Part shown: piece after piece, positions 35,127 to 43,984 of the stretch | Layout: each line of letters opens with the position of its first letter | Position numbering within the stretch: the first letter of the stretch is position 1 | Notes under the pieces: generated by a model | Told to the model about the DNA's origin: nothing | Seen by the model: only the letters and a program-made list of their open reading frames with translations | The model's database searches: none | Source of the DNA: Alphaproteobacteria bacterium | GTDB taxonomy: Bacteria; Pseudomonadota; Alphaproteobacteria; Sphingomonadales; Sphingomonadaceae | DNA: 46,009 nucleotides | Assembly (NCBI GenBank): GCA_018970445.1 | Contig: JAGWWF010000026.1 | Coordinates: forward strand, 1-46,009 | Reading direction: 5' to 3' | Translations under genes and position numbers: made by a program

Positions 35127-36439
35127 CAGTGTGCCGCCTCTGCGCGCGCTGCATCCAGATCGGCCAACAGCAGCCGGGCGATTTCAGCGCCGCCGGCCGG
35201 GGAATAATGGATGAAATCCGGGCCCATCAGATAGGATTGGGTCCATTTCACCGCCGCGCACCGGCCGCCCTGCCGCGCCTGCCAATCCCAGAAGGCGATG
35301 CCAAGATCGGCCGCCACCCGCCGCTGCACGGCGGCCACCTGGGCCAGGGCCGGCGGCGTGAACAGCAGGCCGCCGCGCCGCACCCAGCGCAGCGCCGGCC
35401 CGGCCAGGGTGACCGGATCGGGCGCCAGCGTGCCTTGCGCATCATTCCAAAACGGAATGTCGATGCCGTCCACCGGCAGGCGGCCCGGCCCGGCCATGAT
35501 CGCCGGGTTGCAATCCACCGCCGCGCCGGGCGCATTGCCCATCAGCGCGCCATTGCGGCTGGCGGCATCGGGCGGCCCCAGCAGCAGGATCGGCACCGGC
35601 CCCGCCAGCGCACGCAGCCGCGCCACCTGCTCGCGGATCTGGCCGTCCAGCCGGGCGGCATCCAGCGTGGGCGCAAAACCTTCGTTGGTGCCAAAGGCCA
35701 GGATGATCAGATCGGGCGGCAGCGCTGCCAGCTGGGCGGCCATGGTGGCGGTATCGGCGCGGCCGAGGAATTGCAGCTGGCTGCCCGGCACACCCAGATT
35801 GGAAACGATCACGCCGGCCGGGCGTTCCAGCCACCAGCCGGTGATGATGGCCCGGCCCGACAGCAACTCCAGCCGGGCGCTGCGAGCCGGCGTTTCGGCC
35901 AAGAAGCGCTGGCATTTCGGCGCTTCGGTTTCGGCGGTGAAATCCACCTCTTGCGTCTCACCGCCCACACTCACCGAAAGGCGCGGGCCTGATGGACTGG
36001 CGGCCACGCACAGGCCAAAAGCGGTGAACGCATTGTTCGCATCGGCACTGAGCGACAGCGATGCACCGCGCCTGGCCGATGTGAGCGTGTATCCCGTCAG
36101 CCCGCGCGGCGGCCAGGCTTCGGACGCACCGCTGCCAAACAGGCCGCGCGCCTGCCAGCCGCCGCTCATCGCGGCTTCCACCCCGCGCGTGCGCACCCCG
36201 GCATGGGGGCGCCCGGCCGGCATCAGGCCGCGCCCGCCATTGCCCAGCCGGGCTTGCAGCGCATCGCGCAGCGCGCCGGTGATCGAGTCGCCGGCGGTGT
36301 GGGAATCGCCGATGGCCAATATGTGCAAGGGCCGGCCCGCTGGCATGGCGGCGGCAGACAGCGGCACGCTGGCCAGCGTTTCGGCCCCGCACAGCGCGGC
36401 CAGGCAGGGTGCCGCCAGCAGGGCCAGCCCGGCCAGCAT
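35126..36439 (-). CDS. Exported SGNH-type hydrolase/acetyltransferase partner
   Basis: The 437-residue protein starts with a hydrophobic export signal (MLAGLALLAAPCLAALCGAE). It has SGNH blocks: LHILAIGDSHTAGDSITG (block I with GDS), LIILAFGTNEGFAP (GxN block) and a C-terminal DFIHYSPAGG, where the catalytic Asp and His would be. Such proteins move or remove acetyl groups on polysaccharides or cell-wall polymers. It sits between the MBOAT and another SGNH gene with one-base overlaps on both sides, so all three are translated together. Confidence 0.85.
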   Translation of the reverse strand: MLAGLALLAAPCLAALCGAETLASVPLSAAAMPAGRPLHILAIGDSHTAGDSITGALRDALQARLGNGGRGLMPAGRPHAGVRTRGVEAAMSGGWQARGLFGSGASEAWPPRGLTGYTLTSARRGASLSLSADANNAFTAFGLCVAASPSGPRLSVSVGGETQEVDFTAETEAPKCQRFLAETPARSARLELLSGRAIITGWWLERPAGVIVSNLGVPGSQLQFLGRADTATMAAQLAALPPDLIILAFGTNEGFAPTLDAARLDGQIREQVARLRALAGPVPILLLGPPDAASRNGALMGNAPGAAVDCNPAIMAGPGRLPVDGIDIPFWNDAQGTLAPDPVTLAGPALRWVRRGGLLFTPPALAQVAAVQRRVAADLGIAFWDWQARQGGRCAAVKWTQSYLMGPDFIHYSPAGGAEIARLLLADLDAARAEAAH

Positions 36440-37563
36440 CAGGCACCCTTTGGCGGTTGCGGTTCGGCCGGGGGCGGTGTGGCCGGATCGGCGGCGGGCG
36501 GCAGCAGATTGGTGGGCGCGTCGGCCGGCGGCGCGGCGGCCGGTTCGGCCGCGGCTGGCACAGGCGCTGCCGGCGCTGGCAGCAGCACATCGGGCACGAT
36601 GGTTTCAGGCGGATCGCCCACCTGGCCTTCGGCGGGCACGGGCGGCGGCTGATCCACCACCGGCGGCGGCACCAGATCGGGCGTCACCGGCGTGTCGCCC
36701 CGCGCCGCCGCGCCCCACGCCCGCACCCGCGCGGCAATATCGGCGGTGAGCAGGCGATAGCCTTTCATGCTCATGTGGATCCCATCGCCCGCCCGCACCA
36801 GCCATGGCGCACCGGTCTTGGGATCGATCAAATGGCTGGCATAGCCACCATCCGGCCCGGCGGCATTGCGGCGCGTATCGACGAACGGCACGCCAAGCTC
36901 GCGCATCAGGCCGGCATGAAAGGCGTTGAGCGCCTGCACCTGGCCATCGAAATCCTTGTCCCGCATCAACGGCAGGCCCACCCAGAACACCTCCGCCCCC
37001 TGCCCCTGCAGGCGTTTGACATAGCGGGTGATGCGCGCGCCAATTTCCGCCTGCCATGCCGCCGACAGGAAGGGCGCGACCTTGCCATTGGCAAAAATGC
37101 CCTGAATATCGTTGGCGCCAAAGCTGATCACCGCCACATCCACCGGGCCGCCGGCGAGGTGGGTTTCCAACTGGTCTTCCAGATCGAGCTGGCGATAGCG
37201 GGTGAAGCCGGTGGCCTGCTGGGCATGGCGCAGCACCTGAAACGCCTCGCGCCGGGGCAGTTGGCTGTACAGCGCCGCCCACAGACCATCGCCGAAACTG
37301 TCGCCAAACACGCCGATGCGAAAGGCGCGCTTTTCCGCCACGGCGCGGCGCATGGCGGCCGGGGCATCCGCGTCACCGGCCACGGCCTGCGGCAGGCCGG
37401 CCGCCGCCGGCGGCAGCACGCTGCCCACCACGGCCGCATCATCGCCCAGCAGGCCATTGATCTGCGGCGCAAAGGCCAGGCCAATGGCGATGCCGGCCGC
37501 CACGCCGCAAAACAGCACGGCGGTGCGATCGATGAGCAGGAAGGCGGGATGCGGGCTGGTCAT
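36439..37563 (-). CDS. SGNH/DUF459 family membrane-anchored protein
   Basis: The 374-residue protein has one N-terminal membrane segment (about residues 15-30) and a periplasmic SGNH domain of the DUF459 type: FRIGVFGDSFGDGLWAAL (block I), VAVISFGANDIQGIF (block III with Asn) and DGIHMSMKGYRLLTADIA (catalytic Asp and His). The C-terminal ~70 residues are Pro and Ala-rich and low in complexity. With the following SGNH gene and the MBOAT it forms an O-acetylation operon. The ATG at 37563 was chosen for the membrane anchor; one 14 codons further upstream is possible. Confidence 0.85.
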   Translation of the reverse strand: MTSPHPAFLLIDRTAVLFCGVAAGIAIGLAFAPQINGLLGDDAAVVGSVLPPAAAGLPQAVAGDADAPAAMRRAVAEKRAFRIGVFGDSFGDGLWAALYSQLPRREAFQVLRHAQQATGFTRYRQLDLEDQLETHLAGGPVDVAVISFGANDIQGIFANGKVAPFLSAAWQAEIGARITRYVKRLQGQGAEVFWVGLPLMRDKDFDGQVQALNAFHAGLMRELGVPFVDTRRNAAGPDGGYASHLIDPKTGAPWLVRAGDGIHMSMKGYRLLTADIAARVRAWGAAARGDTPVTPDLVPPPVVDQPPPVPAEGQVGDPPETIVPDVLLPAPAAPVPAAAEPAAAPPADAPTNLLPPAADPATPPPAEPQPPKGA

Positions 37564-37611
37564 GGCGGGGAGCCCGGCTGATACACGCGCCGCCGGCCGG
37601 CGCAAGACCCA

Positions 37612-38652
37612 TCAGCCGCCGGTGAGCGCCGAGGACCGCCCCAGCCCGGCCAGCCTGACCTTGAGCAGGGCCATGCCCACCACGGTGAGCGGCACCGCCA
37701 GGATCACCCCCAGCGGGCCGAGCAGCGTGCCGGCGGCAATCAGGCTGAAGATGGTGAGCACCGGCGGCAGATCGCCAAAGGTCTTCTGCGCCAGCGGCAT
37801 CACCACATTGCCCTGCAACTGCTGCACCACGGCCAGCGCGAGAATCGTGAAGATGCCGGTATCCACCCCCTGGCCAAAGCCAAGGATGATGGTGGGCACC
37901 GCCACCAGCACGACGCCCAGATAAGGCACGAATTCGCACAGGCCCGCCACCAGCCCGATGGCCAGCGGCGACGGCAGGCCGACCAGCCACAGGCCGGCCG
38001 AGGTGCCCACCGCCACAAAGGCCATGCCGATCGCCTGGCCCTTGAGCCAGGCGGTGAGCGCCGCCCGCACCGCCGCCAGCGCCGCCGCCGCGCGCGGGCG
38101 GGTTTCGGGCGCCAGCATGTCGATCAGGCCATCGACATAGAGCCGGGGCTGCGCCGCCAGATAGAGCGCGGCGACCAGCACCACGGCAAGGCCAGTGAGC
38201 GCCGAGCCGACATTGGCCAGCGCCGACTGGGCGAAATCCACCACCTGCGACACCTTGGGGGCATAGCCGGCGGCCTGCGCCATCACATCGGCCCCCACCG
38301 GCGTCGCCCGGATCCAGCCTTCCACCGTGGCCATCGCCGCCGGCAGCCGTTGGGACAGGATCAGGAATTGTTCGGCCATCATGGTGCCGAACAGGCTGAA
38401 GATGCTGGCCAGCGCGAACAGCGGAATCAAAACCGCCGCCGCAATCGCCAGCGCGAACGGCAGCCGCAGCACCCGTTGCAGGAAGGCGGCAAAATCGCCG
38501 ATCATCAGGCCGACCAGCGCACTGGCAAAGATCACCAGCACCAGCTGCTGCAACTGCCAGATGGATATGGCCAGCGCGATGCCCGCCATCACGGCCAGCG
38601 TGCGGCGGAACCAGCGGCCACTGTCGTCAAGGGGTGGGGGCACCGTGGTCAT
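37612..38652 (-). CDS. AI-2E family transporter (PerM-like permease)
   Basis: The 346-residue membrane protein has the AI-2E transporter layout: two N-terminal helices (LAVMAGIALAISIWQLQQLV), a central extracellular loop region, and conserved C-terminal helices with GLPSPLAIGLVAGLCEFVPYLG, QQLQGNVVMPLAQKTFGDLP and LLGPLGVILAVPL. Members export small molecules or exchange ions, and few have known substrates. It precedes the DUF459-SGNH-MBOAT genes on the same strand with a 48-base gap, so it could be in the same transcript. Confidence 0.92.
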   Translation of the reverse strand: MTTVPPPLDDSGRWFRRTLAVMAGIALAISIWQLQQLVLVIFASALVGLMIGDFAAFLQRVLRLPFALAIAAAVLIPLFALASIFSLFGTMMAEQFLILSQRLPAAMATVEGWIRATPVGADVMAQAAGYAPKVSQVVDFAQSALANVGSALTGLAVVLVAALYLAAQPRLYVDGLIDMLAPETRPRAAAALAAVRAALTAWLKGQAIGMAFVAVGTSAGLWLVGLPSPLAIGLVAGLCEFVPYLGVVLVAVPTIILGFGQGVDTGIFTILALAVVQQLQGNVVMPLAQKTFGDLPPVLTIFSLIAAGTLLGPLGVILAVPLTVVGMALLKVRLAGLGRSSALTGG

Positions 38653-38713
38653 GTCCCACCATCATGGCGGGGCGGGCAAGAGAAGGAAAGAGGCTCCGCC
38701 GCCCGAAACGCAC

Positions 38714-38748
38714 GGCGGCGGCGCTGCCGTGCCAGCAACGCCGCCGCC
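38714..38748 (-). terminator. Hairpin downstream of dabA, possible terminator
   Basis: GGCGGCGGCG (38714-38723) and CGCCGCCGCC (38739-38748) are exact complements around a 15-base loop, 18 bases past the dabA stop. There is no T-run on the leftward strand, so termination would have to be weak or factor-assisted. Confidence 0.5.
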
Positions 38749-38765
38749 CTGTCGTCAGGCGCGGA

Positions 38766-41330
38766 TTACAGCGCCGTCCATTCCCCGTCGCGGTGGTAGC
38801 GGTGGGAGACCTGACCGTCATCGCCGATGGCCCAGAGGTGGATCCACTGGTGGTCGACCAGCTCGCGCACCGTCTGGCTGGCCATGATCACGGCCGTCAT
38901 CGCGTCCAGCGGGGCTTCGATGAAGACGTTGAGGCGCAGCGGTTCGTGCAGCAGCTTCTCGCCGTCGTGCACCGATTGCCAGGCCAGGCCGGTCTTGAGG
39001 TCGCCGGCGTTGCCTTCCAGCACGCCCAGCGTGCCCACCACATTGTGCAGCACCTTGTTGCCGGCGCCCCACACCTTGTTGTTCACGGTGGAGCCGTAAT
39101 ATTGCAGGTTGATCCAGCTGGCCACCACCATCGGCGCGGTCATGATCAGGGTGAGCACGCCGAAGCCATTGTCCTGCGTCCAGTCATAGCTGTGCAGGAA
39201 GCTGCGGCCGCCCAGATCGATGCCGGCGGTGCGGTGGCGCGGCGCGGCGATGAAGGCACCGTTGCCGGCCAGGCCCCATTCGGGCCGCACCTGCGCCCAA
39301 TCGCGGCTGCGGCGCAGCACCTGGGCATCGATATCGCCATCGGGCGCATCCAGATCGAGAAGCCGTGCGCGTTCGCGCCGGGTGAGCGCCGAGGCGCGAT
39401 CAAGCCAGCCATCCAGTTCGGCGACATCGGCGCGCAGGGCCGGCGGCACCCGATCCCGATCAAAGATGCTGATCTGATCGGTGGTGGTGTCGTGCATGGC
39501 GCCCAGGAACCAGCAATCATCGGGAATGTGGATGCCGCGGCTGCGCAGGCCGATGCGCACGGCGGGATCGTTCAATATGTCGGCCGCGATACGGGCATTG
39601 GCTTCGCCGGTGTGGCCGCCGCAGGCCCCGCAATCCAGGCCCGATGCATGCGGGTTGTTGGCGGTGGTGCTGCCATGGCCGGCCAGCAGGACCAGCCGGG
39701 CGAAATCGCTGGTCAGGCTCATGGCGCGCAGCACGGCTTCGGCCTGGCTGAGCCGCTGATCGGCGTTCAGGCCGGTCATGCGGCCGCCCACCGTGACCGG
39801 ATCCAGCCGCGGGCCCAGCTTGCCGATCACGGCCGCATCCAACCCATCGGTGTTGGGATCGGACACGGTGCGGGTGAGGCCCAGCGCATCGCTGACCAGC
39901 TTGGGCGCAAAGGCCAGGCCCAGCGCCTCGACATAGGTGAAGCTGGAGACGGCGGATTGCTTGAAGCTTTTCCACGCCTTGGCTGCACGGCGGCGCAGCA
40001 GGCGCAGGCCCAGCACTTCGGTTTCCAGCGCCGGATCGGCGCCGTTGACCATTTCGGTGATGGTGAAGGCCGGGGTGAGCAGCACCGGGCAATGCGCCCC
40101 GCCGCTGGTGCGGCCGATGGGCACATATTCGATCGGATAACCGAAGAAGCCGGCAAAGCCGATGGTTTCTCCGCCCGGCACCACCTGTTCCAGCGCCCGG
40201 CGATAGACTTCGGAACGGACATCGATGCAGAAGGCGGCCTGCAGCGGCTTGCGGCCACGCCGGGCCGGGATGGCAAAGGGCTGGGCGGCGGCTTCGTCGC
40301 GCGCCAGCTTGCCCAGCAATTGGGCTTGCCAGGCGATTTCATAGGCTTCCTGAAACACCAGATCGATTGCCAGATCGGGATCGGCCGACAGGCCGGCATC
40401 ATCGGGCAATTGCGCGGCCTGCTGCATTTCGGCGGCCCAGGCGGCCTGGAATTGCGCATCGGTGCGCTGGCGGAAAAGGGCATAACCCCAGGCCATGCGG
40501 ATGGCGAGCAGTTCGACCAACCGGTTGTCGGGCCGGCCGTAGAGGCCATTGTCCCACACCAGATAGCGCACATAGGCGGCCCAGCCGCCGATATCGAACA
40601 GGGCGCGGTGCAGATAATCGGTCTGCGCGCTTGTCGGGATGCCGATCGCCTCGACGATCAGGCCGATGGCCGCCACCGGATCGGCGGGCAGGCCGGCAAC
40701 GATGCGGCGGAAATCCTTGATGCCCATCGCTTCGGCGTTGCGATCGTGGACCATGGTTTCGCGCCACGCCGCCCACGGGCCGGCCCCGCGCTGCGGCATC
40801 TGCCAGCTGGCCTGGCCTTCATCGAAATAGGCCGCGCACCAGCGCGAGATTTCATCCACCATGAAGGCGGTGCGGCTGGCCTGGCGATCGCCGGCCGACA
40901 ATTTGTCCAGCACTTCCGCGATGGTGGCCACCACGGCGGGGCCGCTGCGGGCGCGTTCGGCCGGATCGCGGGCCAGCGCCGCCCTGGCCAGCGCGACATC
41001 GGCCGGGATCGGCGCATTGGCCGGGGCGCGGGCCAGCGCCTGGGCGATATGGGCATCCGTGATGATGCCGGCGGCCAGCGCCTCGCGGTAGAAGGGGCGG
41101 GCCATCAGCATGTCCACCTTGGCGACGCGGCGCAGGGTGGCGGCGGTGGCGGCAAAGCTCTGCCCCGAAAAGCCCAGATAGGGATTGACGGCAACGAAAT
41201 GCTTCAGCGGCCACAGCGGCGCGATGCGCTGGCAGGCGGTTGCGATCGCCATGTCCAGCGGGCCGGGCAGCGGCGCGGCCGGCGGGGCGGCTGCGCTGCT
41301 GGTCGGGGCGGGGGCGGTTTCGGTCATCAT
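38766..41330 (-). CDS. dabA: DabA, carbonic anhydrase-like subunit of an inorganic carbon pump
   Basis: The 854-residue protein belongs to the DabA (DUF2309) family. DabA is a zinc protein resembling a beta-carbonic anhydrase that hydrates CO2 one way, coupled to cation flow through DabB. The zinc and active-site residues are present: Cys368 and Asp370 in FCIDVRSE, His552 in LLAGHGSTTANNP, and Cys567 in SGLDCGACGG. The His-Cys spacing of 15 equals that of characterised DabA2. Other motifs are HFVAVNPYLGFSGQSF and the GNAGDLKTGLAWQSVH end. It is cytoplasmic and bound to DabB, whose gene lies 54 bases upstream. Confidence 0.95.
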   Translation of the reverse strand: MMTETAPAPTSSAAAPPAAPLPGPLDMAIATACQRIAPLWPLKHFVAVNPYLGFSGQSFAATAATLRRVAKVDMLMARPFYREALAAGIITDAHIAQALARAPANAPIPADVALARAALARDPAERARSGPAVVATIAEVLDKLSAGDRQASRTAFMVDEISRWCAAYFDEGQASWQMPQRGAGPWAAWRETMVHDRNAEAMGIKDFRRIVAGLPADPVAAIGLIVEAIGIPTSAQTDYLHRALFDIGGWAAYVRYLVWDNGLYGRPDNRLVELLAIRMAWGYALFRQRTDAQFQAAWAAEMQQAAQLPDDAGLSADPDLAIDLVFQEAYEIAWQAQLLGKLARDEAAAQPFAIPARRGRKPLQAAFCIDVRSEVYRRALEQVVPGGETIGFAGFFGYPIEYVPIGRTSGGAHCPVLLTPAFTITEMVNGADPALETEVLGLRLLRRRAAKAWKSFKQSAVSSFTYVEALGLAFAPKLVSDALGLTRTVSDPNTDGLDAAVIGKLGPRLDPVTVGGRMTGLNADQRLSQAEAVLRAMSLTSDFARLVLLAGHGSTTANNPHASGLDCGACGGHTGEANARIAADILNDPAVRIGLRSRGIHIPDDCWFLGAMHDTTTDQISIFDRDRVPPALRADVAELDGWLDRASALTRRERARLLDLDAPDGDIDAQVLRRSRDWAQVRPEWGLAGNGAFIAAPRHRTAGIDLGGRSFLHSYDWTQDNGFGVLTLIMTAPMVVASWINLQYYGSTVNNKVWGAGNKVLHNVVGTLGVLEGNAGDLKTGLAWQSVHDGEKLLHEPLRLNVFIEAPLDAMTAVIMASQTVRELVDHQWIHLWAIGDDGQVSHRYHRDGEWTAL

Positions 41331-41384
41331 CGGGGGGGGACCTTTGCGAATGAAACGGGGGGAAGCGGGGGATCAGCGGCGGGA

Positions 41385-42956
41385 TCAGCGGCGGCTGGGC
41401 AGGCCGGTGGGCCACAGCGCCAGCACCAGCCGGTTGGCCAGCGTGTTCACATACAGGCCGTTCTGGACATGGACGTAGAAGGCGCGCGCCCAGGCCGGGG
41501 TATCGGCCCCCTTGGCGGTGATGAAGCTGGCCTGGCCGATGGTGAGGGCGGCAAAGCCGGCGACGATGATGGCCACCGCAATCAGCGCCACCGCATCGGT
41601 GCGCGCCGCTTCGGCCGGCAGGGTGCCGGCCATCAGCGCCGCCATCCCGGCCTGCAGGGCAAACCAGCCGGCCGCCACGGCGACCGCCGCCACCATGGTG
41701 CGGGCAATCACGAAGCCGGTGGGGCGTTGATCGATCGACTGGGCGATATAGTGGGTCAGGCCCATCAGCAGGATGGCGCCCAGGGCGAACACGCCGGGTT
41801 GCACCGCGATGGCAAAGCCGGACAGCGTGCCGGCAACGCCCACCGCGGCCAGCACCAGCGCCACCGCCATCGCCAGCCGCGCCGGATGCGGCGCGCCGCC
41901 GGGGCTGGGCGACCAGCTGGCGCGCGCGATGTCGATCACGCTGCCCGACGACAGGAAGGCATGCGCCTTGTACAGCGAGTGGGCAACGATGTGCAGCAGC
42001 GCCGCTGCCCACGCCCCCAGGCCGCATTGCAGCAGCATGAAGCCCATCTGGGCAATGGTGGACCAGGCCAGCGACACCTTGATGGCGTTCTGGGTGAGCA
42101 TCACCACACTGGCGAACAGCGCGGTGAAGCCGCCCACCACCAGCAGCAGATCCATGGCCGGAGTGGACAGTTCGAGCAGCGGCGCAAAGCGCAGGGCCAG
42201 GAAGCCGCCGGCGTTGATGATGCCGGCGTGCAGCAGGGCGGACACCGGCGTGGGGGTTTCCATCACTTCGGTGATCCAGCCGTGCAGCGGGAACTGTGCG
42301 GATTTCAGCAGCGCGGCCAGCGCGATCAGGCCGCCGGCCAGCACCAGCGCGGGCGAGGCCGCCCCTTGCGCCTTGAGCGCGGCGAACATCCCGGCGAATT
42401 CCAGCGTGCCACTGGCCTGCCAGAGGATGCCGATGGCCAGCGCCAGCGCCAGATCGCCGATGCGGCTGGCGATGAACTTCTTGCGGGCCGCCAGGATCGC
42501 CGCCGGCCGATCGGAATAGAACAGCAGCAGCTGGTTCAGCGCCAGCGAGGTTGCCACCCAGGCGGCCAGGAACATCGCCATGTTGCCCGACAGGATCAGC
42601 AGCAACACGCTGGCCAGCGTGGCCGACAACAGGCGCGTGAACCGGGCATGGCCGGGATCGCCCGCCATGTAATTGCGCGAAAACTGCACGACGATGGTGC
42701 CGACAAAGCTGACCAGCAGGAACATCACGGCAGTGAGGCCATCGAACAGGATCGACACGCCGGGCAGCGCCGGGCTGGCGAACGGGCCGGCCAGCGCCAC
42801 CGCGCCGGCGGCGAGGGCAGCGGTGATCAGGCCGATCACGGCGGCGATGCGGGCGCGGGCGGCCAGCGCCTTTGGCCGGGCGGCCGGCAACAGCGCCACG
42901 GCCAGCAGGGCAATCGGCCCGGCAAGGGCGCTCCAGGCAAGGGGGGTGATGGTCAT
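41385..42956 (-). CDS. dabB: DabB, NuoL-like cation-conducting membrane subunit
   Basis: The 523-residue membrane protein has many hydrophobic segments and antiporter/NuoL-type motifs, including LVSFVGTIVVQFSRNYMAGD, the PLHGWITEVMETPTPVSALLHAG segment (as two parts) and KVSLAWSTIAQMGFM. DabB proteins feed a proton or sodium gradient into DabA to drive bicarbonate build-up. It leads the dabB-dabA operon. I chose the ATG at 42956 (MTITPLAWSALAGP), which begins the first membrane segment; the longer frame start at 43016 lies in the control region shared with the LysR gene. Confidence 0.93.
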   Translation of the reverse strand: MTITPLAWSALAGPIALLAVALLPAARPKALAARARIAAVIGLITAALAAGAVALAGPFASPALPGVSILFDGLTAVMFLLVSFVGTIVVQFSRNYMAGDPGHARFTRLLSATLASVLLLILSGNMAMFLAAWVATSLALNQLLLFYSDRPAAILAARKKFIASRIGDLALALAIGILWQASGTLEFAGMFAALKAQGAASPALVLAGGLIALAALLKSAQFPLHGWITEVMETPTPVSALLHAGIINAGGFLALRFAPLLELSTPAMDLLLVVGGFTALFASVVMLTQNAIKVSLAWSTIAQMGFMLLQCGLGAWAAALLHIVAHSLYKAHAFLSSGSVIDIARASWSPSPGGAPHPARLAMAVALVLAAVGVAGTLSGFAIAVQPGVFALGAILLMGLTHYIAQSIDQRPTGFVIARTMVAAVAVAAGWFALQAGMAALMAGTLPAEAARTDAVALIAVAIIVAGFAALTIGQASFITAKGADTPAWARAFYVHVQNGLYVNTLANRLVLALWPTGLPSRR

Positions 42957-43066
42957 GTCGATGCTCCAGCAAGGGGCCAGGGGTGGAAGCGGCCATAGGG
43001 GCTTGCCGGGGTGCACGTAAAATAGATATATTCAACTATATCGTTCTATTTTCTGAAAGTCATGCA
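42957..43066. promoter_or_regulatory. Divergent dabB-lysR control region
   Basis: The stretch 43015-43055 is strikingly AT-rich (for example AATAGATATATTCAACTATA) in otherwise ~67% GC DNA. It contains an imperfect inverted repeat, TAGATATA then TATATCGTTCTA. LysR regulators usually bind T-N11-A motifs between themselves and a divergent target, so this is the probable binding site and the promoter region of both genes. Exact boxes cannot be fixed by eye. Confidence 0.6.
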
Positions 43067-43936
43067 ATGGCGGCGCTGAATTACAACCATCTGCGCTATT
43101 TCCACGCCGTCGCCCACGCCGGCAGCCTGACCCGCGCCGCCGCTCAGCTGAACCTGTCGCAATCGGCGCTGAGCGTGCAGCTGAAATCGCTGGAAGCGGC
43201 GCTGGGCCATGATCTGTTCGATCGTGGTCCGCGCCGCATGGCCTTGACCGAGGCCGGGAAAATCGCGCTGGATTATGCCGATACGGTGTTTGCCGCGGGC
43301 GATGCCCTGCAGCAGACTCTGGCCGGGCGCGTGCGCATCGATCAGCAGGTGCTGCGCATCGGCGCCCTGCCCACGCTGTCGCGCAATTTCCAGGCCGAAT
43401 TCATCGCGCCGCTGATCGGCCGCCGCGATGTGGAGCTGGTGATGCTGTCGGGCACCATGCGCGACCTTGTGGCGCAGCTGGAAGCGCACGAACTGGACGT
43501 GGTGCTGGCCAACCAGACACCGCACGGCAGCATCGCGCCCGACATATTGTGCCGGCGCATCGCCCAGCAGCCGGTGGGCCTGGTCGCGCCGCCCGGCCTG
43601 CTGCGGCGGCCGCTGGCGTTTCCGCAGGATCTGGCGAAATTGCCGGTGCTGCTGCCCACACGCGGCACCGATATCCGCACCGGGTTCGATCAATTGCTGG
43701 ATGCCGCCGGCATCCAGCCGATCATCCTGGCCGAGGTGGACGACATGGCGATGCTGCGCCTGCTGGCGCGGGGTTCGGACGCGTTGACGCTGGTGCCGCC
43801 GATCGTGGTGAAGGACGAACTGGCCGCCGGCTCGCTGGAAGCGGTGTTCACCATCCCCGGCCTGACCGAGGATTTCCACGCCATCACCCAGCGGCGGCGC
43901 TTTCCCAATCCGTTGCTGGCGGAATTGATCCGGTGA
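43067..43936 (+). CDS. LysR-family transcriptional regulator of the dab operon (inferred)
   Basis: The 289-residue protein has an N-terminal LysR winged helix (NYNHLRYFHAVAHAGSLTRA, then AAQLNLSQSALSVQLKSLEA and LFDRGPRRMALTEAG) and a C-terminal effector-binding domain. It is divergent from dabB, and regulators of the LysR type such as CbbR-like proteins often adjoin inorganic carbon genes. Control of dab by CO2 supply is an inference from position. The ATG at 43067 was chosen because it gives the standard LysR start. A hairpin repeat follows its stop at once. Confidence 0.93.
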   Translation: MAALNYNHLRYFHAVAHAGSLTRAAAQLNLSQSALSVQLKSLEAALGHDLFDRGPRRMALTEAGKIALDYADTVFAAGDALQQTLAGRVRIDQQVLRIGALPTLSRNFQAEFIAPLIGRRDVELVMLSGTMRDLVAQLEAHELDVVLANQTPHGSIAPDILCRRIAQQPVGLVAPPGLLRRPLAFPQDLAKLPVLLPTRGTDIRTGFDQLLDAAGIQPIILAEVDDMAMLRLLARGSDALTLVPPIVVKDELAAGSLEAVFTIPGLTEDFHAITQRRRFPNPLLAELIR

Positions 43937-43940
43937 TGAT

Positions 43941-43984
43941 CCTCCCCCTTTGGGGGAGGTGGCGCCGAAGGCGACGGAGGGGGC
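43941..43984. repeat. Sphingomonad-type GGGGGAGG intergenic repeat with hairpin
   Basis: CCTCCCCC (43941-43948) and GGGGGAGG (43952-43959) pair exactly around TTT, followed by TGGCGCCGAAGGCGACGGAG and more G. The CCTCCCCC-GGGGGAGG core also occurs at 22831-22849. Such dispersed elements are common after genes in sphingomonads (recognised by eye). It may help end lysR transcription and appears to be interrupted by the incoming prophage DNA to its right. Confidence 0.65.

Noticed and set aside
38634-42998. A rightward open frame of about 1450 codons antisense to dabA and dabB
   Set aside because: The dab genes on the opposite strand have catalytic motifs with correct spacing. The antisense translation is low in complexity (many Gln, Arg, Gly, His) and has no domain.
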